A stretch of DNA of 64,000 nt, from the NCBI GenBank assembly GCA_947591245.1, contig CANQCY010000001.1, positions 124,001-188,000 of the forward strand, given 5' to 3'. Of the stretch, positions 58,731 to 64,000 are shown piece after piece. The translations under genes were made by a program, and so were the position numbers. How positions within the stretch are numbered: the stretch's first letter is position 1; every line of letters begins with the position of its first letter. This stretch comes from an uncultured Lachnospiraceae bacterium (GTDB lineage: Bacteria; Bacillota; Clostridia; Lachnospirales; Lachnospiraceae). The notes under the pieces were generated by a model. It was not told where the DNA came from, ran no database searches, and saw only the letters and a list, made by a program, of their open reading frames with translations.

Positions 58731-60476
58731 ATGGAAGAGAAAAAATATTTTAAATGGGGTGAATTTTTAAGTTATTATAAACCGTTCAAGGGCATTTTTG
58801 CGGCAGATATGTTTTTTGCCTTTCTCGGGGCGGCGACGACGCTTGTCATCCCGCTGATCGTACGGTATATCACGGGGGAAGTTGTTTTTATGCCGCAGGA
58901 CCGGATTATGCGCACGATTGCAGCGCTGGGGGCGGCAATGACTGTTCTCGTGCTGATTCAGTGTTTCAGCAACTACTTTATCGGCAATTACGGGCATGTC
59001 ATGGGCGCAAAGATCGAGTTCAATATGCGCAAGGAGATTTTCGAGCATTATCAGAAATTATCGTTTTCGTTTTATGATAATCAGAAAGTCGGGCAGCTGA
59101 TGTCAAGAATTACGAGCGACCTGTTTGATATTACGGAGCTTTTGCATCATGGCCCGGAAGATGTGGTGATCTCTTTCATTAAATTTGCGGGGACGCTCGG
59201 GATTCTTTTCTGGGTAAACGTAAAGCTTGCGGTTGCTGCGTTCGTACTGATTCCGATTATGTTTGTTTATGCCTATATCTTAAATAAGAAAATGAAGCGC
59301 GCATTTAAGCAAAACAGGGTGAAAATCGCCGAGATCAATGCCAATATAGAGGATAACCTGTCGGGAATACGGGTGGTGAAATCTTTCGCCAATGAAGCGG
59401 TGGAAGAAGAAAAATTTATGGTAGGGAACCGGGGATTTTTGGACAGCAAGAAAAACAGTTACTTTTATATGGGGCAGTACCATGCCGGATTGACGGCGTT
59501 TATTACGATGATTACCGTTTTCGTCGTGGTTGCGGGAGCGGCGCTTCTGGCAGACGGAAAGCTGGCTGCGCCGGATCTGATCACATTTTTGCTCTATATC
59601 AACAACTTTACGGAGCCGGTGCAGAAACTGATCAATTTTACAGAGCAGTTTCAGAATGGGATATCCGGTTATGAGCGCTTCCGTGAAATACTTGCGATCG
59701 AGCCGGAGATCCGGGAGCCGGAGCATCCGGTCTGCGTCAGCCGCATGAATGGAAATATCCGTTTTGATGATGTGGGATTTCGATATGAAGAAGATCAGGA
59801 AAAGGTGCTAAGCCACGTGAGCCTCGATGTGGAAGAGGGGGAATATGTGGCGCTCGTGGGCTCTTCCGGAGCAGGAAAGACGACGCTGTGCAGTCTGATA
59901 CCGAGATTTTACGAGGTGACATTCGGGGCGATTTATGTGGATGATGTAGACGTCCGGGATTATTCCCTGAAAACGCTGCGCCAGAATATCGGCGTCGTGC
60001 AGCAGGATGTATATTTGTTTGCCGGTACCGTCATTGATAATATCCGTTACGGAAAACCGGATGCGACGAGGGACGAAATTATTGAAGCTGCGAAAAATGC
60101 AAATGCCCATGAATTTATTATGAATCTGCCGGACGGGTATGAGACGAATATCGGGCAGCGGGGAGTGAAGCTGTCCGGGGGGCAGAAACAGAGGCTTTCT
60201 ATCGCCCGCGTGTTTTTGAAAAATCCGCCGATACTCATTTTCGATGAGGCGACGTCTGCGCTTGATAATGAAAGCGAAAGGGTGGTTCAGGAATCGCTTG
60301 AGAGGCTGGCAAAAAACAGGACGACATTTGTCATCGCGCACCGGCTGTCTACGATCCGGAATGCGCAGAGGATTCTTGTGCTGACGGAGGAGGGGATCGA
60401 AGAGCAGGGAACGCATGAGGAACTGATGCAGAAAAAGGGCGTGTATTATGGGCTGTATACGCTGTCAGGGGGATAA
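58731..60476 (+). CDS. ABC exporter, half-size (membrane and ATPase domains fused)
   Basis: A homodimeric or heterodimeric ABC-type exporter of the MsbA/multidrug class. The protein is 581 residues from ATG 58731. Six membrane helices fill residues 1-310, with the coupling-helix region LSFSFYDNQKVGQLMSRITS. The ATPase has Walker A GSSGAGKTT (about 376-384), the signature LSGGQKQRLSIARV (about 480), Walker B ILIFDEATSALD and the switch FVIAHRLSTI. All are intact. Only one half-transporter is present, so a homodimer is likely. The cargo is unknown. It lies between tRNA-Glu and rimP, with no related genes beside it. Confidence 0.95.
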   Translation: MEEKKYFKWGEFLSYYKPFKGIFAADMFFAFLGAATTLVIPLIVRYITGEVVFMPQDRIMRTIAALGAAMTVLVLIQCFSNYFIGNYGHVMGAKIEFNMRKEIFEHYQKLSFSFYDNQKVGQLMSRITSDLFDITELLHHGPEDVVISFIKFAGTLGILFWVNVKLAVAAFVLIPIMFVYAYILNKKMKRAFKQNRVKIAEINANIEDNLSGIRVVKSFANEAVEEEKFMVGNRGFLDSKKNSYFYMGQYHAGLTAFITMITVFVVVAGAALLADGKLAAPDLITFLLYINNFTEPVQKLINFTEQFQNGISGYERFREILAIEPEIREPEHPVCVSRMNGNIRFDDVGFRYEEDQEKVLSHVSLDVEEGEYVALVGSSGAGKTTLCSLIPRFYEVTFGAIYVDDVDVRDYSLKTLRQNIGVVQQDVYLFAGTVIDNIRYGKPDATRDEIIEAAKNANAHEFIMNLPDGYETNIGQRGVKLSGGQKQRLSIARVFLKNPPILIFDEATSALDNESERVVQESLERLAKNRTTFVIAHRLSTIRNAQRILVLTEEGIEEQGTHEELMQKKGVYYGLYTLSGG

Positions 60477-60519
60477 ATTCAGGAAAATTTTGAAAAATCC
60501 GCTTGCATTTTCCTGAATT
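60476..60519 (+). repeat. 12-bp perfect inverted repeat spanning the rimP promoter
   Basis: AATTCAGGAAAA (60476-60487) and TTTTCCTGAATT (60508-60519) are perfect inverted copies, 20 bases apart. The left arm touches the ABC gene stop codon; the right arm starts at the last base of the rimP -35 box and continues into its spacer. No T-run follows it, so it may be a weak 3'-end structure or a two-site operator. Confidence 0.6.
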
Positions 60520-60531
60520 GTGTGTTACACT
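60503..60531 (+). promoter_or_regulatory. Promoter of the rimP-nusA-infB operon
   Basis: TTGCAT (60503-60508), 17 bases, then TACACT (60526-60531). The predicted start is near 60538, which puts the terminator-like hairpin at 60552-60583 inside the 5' leader. Confidence 0.6.
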
Positions 60532-60551
60532 GAGAATGTTATTGAGGATTG

Positions 60552-60583
60552 ATGAGTGGACGAAAGTCCACTCATTGTTTTTA
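60552..60583 (+). terminator. GAAA-capped terminator/attenuator in the rimP leader
   Basis: ATGAGTGGAC (60552-60561) and GTCCACTCAT (60566-60575) form a perfect 10-bp stem closed by a GAAA tetraloop, followed by TGTTTTTA. It is compact and stable, with a T-run, as intrinsic terminators are. It ends 25 bases before rimP and after the likely promoter, so it may attenuate the operon that encodes NusA. Confidence 0.8.
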
Positions 60584-60607
60584 GGTTATAGGAAAGAAGG
60601 TTGCTTT

Positions 60608-61099
60608 TTGAGTAAACATCAGAACTATGAACAGCGCACGGAACAGCTTATTCTGCCCATTTTGGAGGAACATCATTTTGAGCTTGCGGATATTGAATTT
60701 GTGAAGGAGGCGGGCAGCTGGCGCCTGCGGGCATACATTGACAAAGAGGGCGGCATCACGATCGATGACCTTACGTTAGTCAATCATGCGCTGAGCGATT
60801 TGTTGGACAGGGAGGATTTTATTGATGAATCCTATATTCTTGAGGTGAGCTCGCCGGGACTTTTGAGACCCTTTAAAAAGCCGAAGGATTACATAAGAAA
60901 TGTCGGTCAGGATGTAGAAGTAAAACTGTTTGCGCCCATCACGTGGGAACAGGACGGGGAAAAATATACGGACAAGGAATTTATCGGCATTTTGGAAAAG
61001 TATGAAGATGGGAAGGTTTGGATTGGTTTTGGAGGGGACGACGCTCTTGAATTGGAGACAAAAAATATAGCACTGATTCGTAAGTCGGTTGACTTTTAA
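60608..61099 (+). CDS. rimP: Ribosome maturation factor RimP
   Basis: RimP helps late assembly of the 30S subunit. The real start is TTG 60608, 7 bases after GAAAGAAGG, giving MSKHQNYEQRTEQLILPILE and 163 residues. The track's 35 extra residues would span the promoter and leader hairpin. Family motifs are ELADIEFVKEAGSWRLRAYI, ITIDDLTLVNHALSDLLD and YILEVSSPGLLRPFKKPKDY. A C-terminal SH3-like part is present. nusA starts 16 bases later. Confidence 0.96.
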   Translation: MSKHQNYEQRTEQLILPILEEHHFELADIEFVKEAGSWRLRAYIDKEGGITIDDLTLVNHALSDLLDREDFIDESYILEVSSPGLLRPFKKPKDYIRNVGQDVEVKLFAPITWEQDGEKYTDKEFIGILEKYEDGKVWIGFGGDDALELETKNIALIRKSVDF

Positions 61100-61115
61100 A
61101 TATGGAGGTAAAAAA

Positions 61116-62186
61116 ATGAAGGCGAAAAACAGCAAAGAGACAAAAGGTAATCCGGAATTAATCGAGGCATTAAATGCGATTGAAAAAGAAAAAGATATCA
61201 GCAAGGATATTCTTATAGAGGCGATCGAGAATTCCCTTTTGGCGGCGTGTAAGGATCAGTTTGGAAAATCTGACAATATACGGGTATTTTTGGACGACGT
61301 CACGGGCGAATTCCATGTATATCAGGACAAAGAAGTGGTCGAAGAAGTGGAGGATGAAAACCTCCAGATGTCATTGACGGAAGCGGAAGCCAGATATGGA
61401 GTGAAAGAGCTGGGCGAAGTCGTCAGCATCGAGGTGACGCCGAAGAATTTCGGACGCATATCGGCTCAGAAAGCAAAGCAGGTCGTTGTGCAGAAAATCC
61501 GCGAAGAAGAAAGAAAGGTTCTTTTTGACCAGTATTATACAAAAGAAAGAGACATTATCACCGGTACCGTGCAGCGGTATAACGGCGGAAGCTATACGGT
61601 CAATCTGGGTAAGGTCGATACGATACTGACGGAGGCAGAGCAGGTCAGGACGGAACGGTTCCAGTCCCATGAAAAGATAAAGCTTTATGTGACGGAAGTC
61701 AGGGATACGACGAGGGGGCCGAGAATTACGGTAAGCCGTACGCATCCGGAGTTTGTAAAACGCCTGTTTGAGGCAGAAGTGGCGGAGATTCAAAGCGGAG
61801 TGGTAGAGATTAAGAGCGTTTCAAGGGAACCGGGTTCGCGTTCCAAAATTGCGGTATACAGTTCAAATCCGGATGTGGATCCGGTGGGCGCCTGCGTCGG
61901 CGTCAATGGAATCCGCGTCAATACGGTAGTAGATGAACTGCGGGGAGAAAAAATAGATATTGTCGAATGGAATGAAGATCCTACCATATTTATTGAACAT
62001 GCGCTCAGCCCGTCCAGAGTATTGTCTGTCACCGTAAATCCCGAAGAGAGAACGGCAGCGGTCATCGTACCGGATTACCAGCTGTCGCTTGCTATCGGAA
62101 GGGAAGGGCAGAATGCAAGACTGGCGGCGCGCCTTACCGGCTACAAGATCGATATAAAGAGCGAGACGCAGAGCCTCGAAGGATAA
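61116..62186 (+). CDS. nusA: Transcription termination/elongation factor NusA
   Basis: NusA binds RNA polymerase and promotes pausing and hairpin-dependent termination. ATG 61116 after GGAGGT gives 356 residues. The N-terminal polymerase-binding domain holds ILIEAIENSLLAACKDQFGK. An S1 domain (about 135-205) has GTVQRYNGGSYTVNLGKVD. KH1 and KH2 include DPVGACVGVNGIRVNTVVDE and LAIGREGQNARLAARLTGYK. There are no acidic repeats at the C-terminus, as is usual in Firmicutes. Cotranscription with rimP, rnpM, ylxQ and infB is canonical. Confidence 0.98.
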   Translation: MKAKNSKETKGNPELIEALNAIEKEKDISKDILIEAIENSLLAACKDQFGKSDNIRVFLDDVTGEFHVYQDKEVVEEVEDENLQMSLTEAEARYGVKELGEVVSIEVTPKNFGRISAQKAKQVVVQKIREEERKVLFDQYYTKERDIITGTVQRYNGGSYTVNLGKVDTILTEAEQVRTERFQSHEKIKLYVTEVRDTTRGPRITVSRTHPEFVKRLFEAEVAEIQSGVVEIKSVSREPGSRSKIAVYSSNPDVDPVGACVGVNGIRVNTVVDELRGEKIDIVEWNEDPTIFIEHALSPSRVLSVTVNPEERTAAVIVPDYQLSLAIGREGQNARLAARLTGYKIDIKSETQSLEG

Positions 62187-62236
62187 AAAGGCGGCGGGCC
62201 CATTGCGTGCGCAAGAATATAAATGAGGATAAGCGG

Positions 62237-62518
62237 GTGATATATTTGAGCGGTAAAAAAATTCCGATGCGGCAGTGCGTGGGATGCAGGGAGAGCAGAG
62301 AGAAAAAAGATCTGATCCGCATTGTGAAATCCGGGGAGGGAGACGGCATTGCGATTTGCGTGGACCGTACCGGCAGAGCGAATGGAAGGGGAGCTTATTT
62401 GTGCGACAATTTAGAGTGTCTCCGGAGAGCAAAGAAAAATCATGCGCTTAACCGGGCGTTTAAAATAAATGTGGCAGATGAAATATATGATGATCTGGAA
62501 AGGCAGTTGGGTAAATGA
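62237..62518 (+). CDS. rnpM: RNase P modulator RnpM (YlxR)
   Basis: YlxR, recently named RnpM, binds RNase P RNA and modulates its activity in Bacillus. GTG 62237, 7 bases after GAGGA, gives 93 residues; the track's GTG 62207 has no ribosome binding site. The core motif is MRQCVGCRESREKKDLIRIV, then DRTGRANGRGAYLCDNLECL with the GRGAY loop and paired cysteines. It ends with a helical part (NHALNRAFKINV). It overlaps ylxQ by 4 bases. Confidence 0.93.
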   Translation: MIYLSGKKIPMRQCVGCRESREKKDLIRIVKSGEGDGIAICVDRTGRANGRGAYLCDNLECLRRAKKNHALNRAFKINVADEIYDDLERQLGK

Positions 62519-62856
62519 TTCAAAAAAGCAAAGTGTTTGGAATGCTGGGTATGGCGATGAAATCGGGAAATGTCGTCAGCGGCGAGTACATGACGGAGAA
62601 GGCGGTGCGTTCAGGAACGGCGAAACTTGTTATTGTCGCAGAGGATGCATCTGCGAATACAAAAAAAAAGTTTATGAATTCATGTTTTTATTATAAGGTT
62701 CCCCTCTCCGTGTTTGGCCAAAAGGAACAAATAGGAAACGCGATCGGAAAAGAGTTTCGAGCCTCTCTTGCTGTTTTGGATCAGGGATTTGCATCATCAA
62801 TAAGTAAAAATTTAGATTTGGAGGAAATGCAGTATGGCAAAAATGAAGATATTTGA
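62515..62856 (+). CDS. ylxQ: L7Ae/L30e-family RNA-binding protein YlxQ
   Basis: YlxQ belongs to the ribosomal L7Ae family, which recognises kink-turn RNAs, although Bacillus YlxQ itself has no settled role. The protein is 113 residues from ATG 62515. The fold is visible as VFGMLGMAMKSGNVVSGEYM, KAVRSGTAKLVIVAEDASAN and VPLSVFGQKEQIGNAIGKEF. Its last 23 bases overlap the infB start, so translation of IF2 is likely coupled. Confidence 0.93.
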   Translation: MIQKSKVFGMLGMAMKSGNVVSGEYMTEKAVRSGTAKLVIVAEDASANTKKKFMNSCFYYKVPLSVFGQKEQIGNAIGKEFRASLAVLDQGFASSISKNLDLEEMQYGKNEDI

Positions 62857-64000
62857 AATAGCAAGGAGTTTACAATCAAAAAATAAAGAGATAAAAAGCG
62901 CGACTCTGGTAAAGCTTTTAAATGATAACGGGTTTGAGGTAAAGGGTCCGAACAGCAATATCGAGGACGATGCGATTGCATTTTTGCTGAAAACATTTGC
63001 TAATCAAGCTACAGCTTCTCCGAATACGAAAGAAAAAGCGGAAAAGAATGAGCAGAAACGGAACAGTGCGGAACCGGCGGCTCCGGCAGAAGTTCCAGAA
63101 GCCTCCCAGGATGAGAAGAAGCCGGCGCCGGAGGAGAAAGAGAAAGACAAGGCGGCCGGAAAACCGGCGGGCGCAGCAGCGGCGTCCGTTGAAAAGAAGG
63201 AGATCGCCGAGAAAACGGAGAAACAGCCGCAGCCGGCAAATGCGCAAGAGAAAGCGGGAGGCAATTCTGTTCGGAATAGAGAGGACCGGCAAAAAGACGG
63301 CGAGCGCAGGAACCAGAATAATAACGACCGGAAAGGACACAATAGCGGCGAGCGCAGGAACCAGAACAATAACGACCGGAAAGGCCAAAATGGCGGCGAA
63401 CGCAGAAATCAGAACAATAATGACCGCAGAAGCCAGAATGGAAATTACGGGATGGGCGGATCTGCCGGACGGAAGCAGAACAATAACAGCCGGGGAGGCG
63501 AACGGGTATTTGCGCGTTTTGAGAAAGTGCAGAGCGGTTTTGACGGCATAAAACAGGAGCAGAAAAATTCAAGGAAGAGAAATAAGAAAGTCACGGAAAA
63601 AGGAACATATAAGAAATCCAGCAAAGAAGAGATGAGCCGCATCCGGAATAAAAAGGATCCGAACCGTAAGGGCGCGTTCATAAAGCCGGAGCCGGTTGTC
63701 AAAGAGCAGGAGGATGCAATCAAGCAGATTACGATACCAGAGAGCCTGACCATTCGCGAGCTGGCTGAAAAGATGAAAATGCCGGCAGCAGCCCTTGTGA
63801 AAAAGCTGTTCCTGCAAGGACAGGCGGTATCGTTAAATCAGGATATTACTTTTGAAGAGGCAGAGGAAATTGCCCTTGAATTCGATATTATTGCAGAGAA
63901 GGAAGAAAAAATTGATATGGTGGCGGAGCTTCTCAAAGAAGAGGAAGAGCCGGAAGAGAAAATGAAGAAACGCCCTCCGGTAGTTTGCGTGATGGGACAC
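62834..64000 (+). CDS. infB: Translation initiation factor IF-2 (3' end beyond window)
   Basis: IF-2 delivers initiator tRNA to the 30S subunit and promotes subunit joining. This frame is missing from the ORF track because it runs open to the last base. ATG 62834 is 10 bases after GGAGG; 389 residues are visible. It opens MAKMKIFEIARSLQSKNKEI, the IF2-N type helix. A long disordered Lys/Glu/Ala/Pro then Arg/Asn/Gln/Gly-rich region (about 58-235) includes three 16-residue repeats. The second IF2-N domain (about 300-350) is TIPESLTIRELAEKMKMPAA. The window ends at PPVVCVMGH, just before the GTPase P-loop. Confidence 0.97.
   Translation, partial: MAKMKIFEIARSLQSKNKEIKSATLVKLLNDNGFEVKGPNSNIEDDAIAFLLKTFANQATASPNTKEKAEKNEQKRNSAEPAAPAEVPEASQDEKKPAPEEKEKDKAAGKPAGAAAASVEKKEIAEKTEKQPQPANAQEKAGGNSVRNREDRQKDGERRNQNNNDRKGHNSGERRNQNNNDRKGQNGGERRNQNNNDRRSQNGNYGMGGSAGRKQNNNSRGGERVFARFEKVQSGFDGIKQEQKNSRKRNKKVTEKGTYKKSSKEEMSRIRNKKDPNRKGAFIKPEPVVKEQEDAIKQITIPESLTIRELAEKMKMPAAALVKKLFLQGQAVSLNQDITFEEAEEIALEFDIIAEKEEKIDMVAELLKEEEEPEEKMKKRPPVVCVMGH
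63299..63442 (+). repeat. 48-bp tandem repeat, three copies, within infB
   Basis: Three head-to-tail in-frame units at 63299-63346, 63347-63394 and 63395-63442 encode GERRNQNNNDRKGHNS, GERRNQNNNDRKGQNG and GERRNQNNNDRRSQNG. The first two are nearly identical in DNA and the third has drifted. The unit is basic and Asn-rich, in the disordered N-terminal region of IF-2. Confidence 0.95.

Noticed and set aside
63299-63442. Possible CRISPR-like direct repeats
   Set aside because: Units are contiguous with no spacers and are in frame with infB.
62997-63551. 184-codon + strand frame rich in Arg and Lys
   Set aside because: It is a +1-shifted frame of the low-complexity N-terminal region of infB, which continues open to the window end.

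Overview
The window looks like a chromosomal segment from a motile, Gram-positive anaerobe of the Clostridia, most likely Lachnospiraceae-like. That placement is inferred from protein character and gene order; no database search was run. Supporting signs are CodY, a PHP/exonuclease-type PolC, FliY (CheC fused to FliN), CheD, a FliA/SigD sigma factor, RnpM/YlxR, good AGGAGG ribosome binding sites and frequent TTG/GTG starts. Every convincing gene is on the + strand, and no gene looks broken. There are no insertion sequences, prophage genes or CRISPR arrays. No gap between genes exceeds 300 bases; the longest is about 240 bases, before rpsB.

Layout. (1) 1-3.9 kb: the 3' part of dprA, topA and codY, with a codY promoter and a strong hairpin terminator. 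(2) 4-39 kb: one huge fla/che locus: flgBC-fliEFGHIJ-motE-like-fliK-flgD-TIGR02530-flgE-flbD-motAB-fliLM-fliY-cheY-fliOPQR-flhBAFG-ycgR-cheBAWD-small membrane protein-sigD-FapA-small protein-SwrB-like-MltG-like. It encodes the rod cap/hook, MS ring, C ring, stator and export apparatus. It also encodes placement GTPases, a PilZ brake, the chemotaxis core and the late sigma factor. (3) 39-41 kb: rpsB-tsf with its own promoter and terminator. (4) 41-45 kb: a cytoplasmic sugar-sensor-like/GGDEF protein, a polysaccharide deacetylase and a bactofilin. (5) 45-56 kb: pyrH-frr-uppS-cdsA-dxr-rseP-ispG-polC. This groups UMP supply, ribosome recycling, isoprenoid, undecaprenyl and phospholipid synthesis, a site-2 protease and the replicative polymerase. 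(6) 56-60.5 kb: a DHH phosphoesterase, miaB, tRNA-Glu(CTC) and an ABC exporter. (7) 60.5-64 kb: rimP-nusA-rnpM-ylxQ-infB, with infB cut by the window end.

The backbone order (dprA-topA-codY-fla/che-sigD-swrB-rpsB-tsf-pyrH-frr-uppS-cdsA-dxr-rseP-polC-rimP-nusA-ylxR-ylxQ-infB) matches the Bacillus subtilis chromosome. The additions in regions 4 and 6, and inside fla/che, are therefore the lineage-specific parts.

I found no wholly new multi-gene system. The most interesting signals are regulatory. They are a terminator-like hairpin between codY and flgB that leaves no room for a promoter after it, and a sigma-28-like promoter with a structured leader before fliK. An internal terminator lies between flgE and flbD, and a nested stem-loop at the end of the fla/che operon. 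A 16-bp perfect palindrome fills the spacer of the rpsB promoter. A GAAA-capped terminator hairpin lies between the rimP-nusA promoter and rimP. A second strong start site inside the bactofilin gene predicts long and short forms. Several small proteins around sigD remain uncharacterised.
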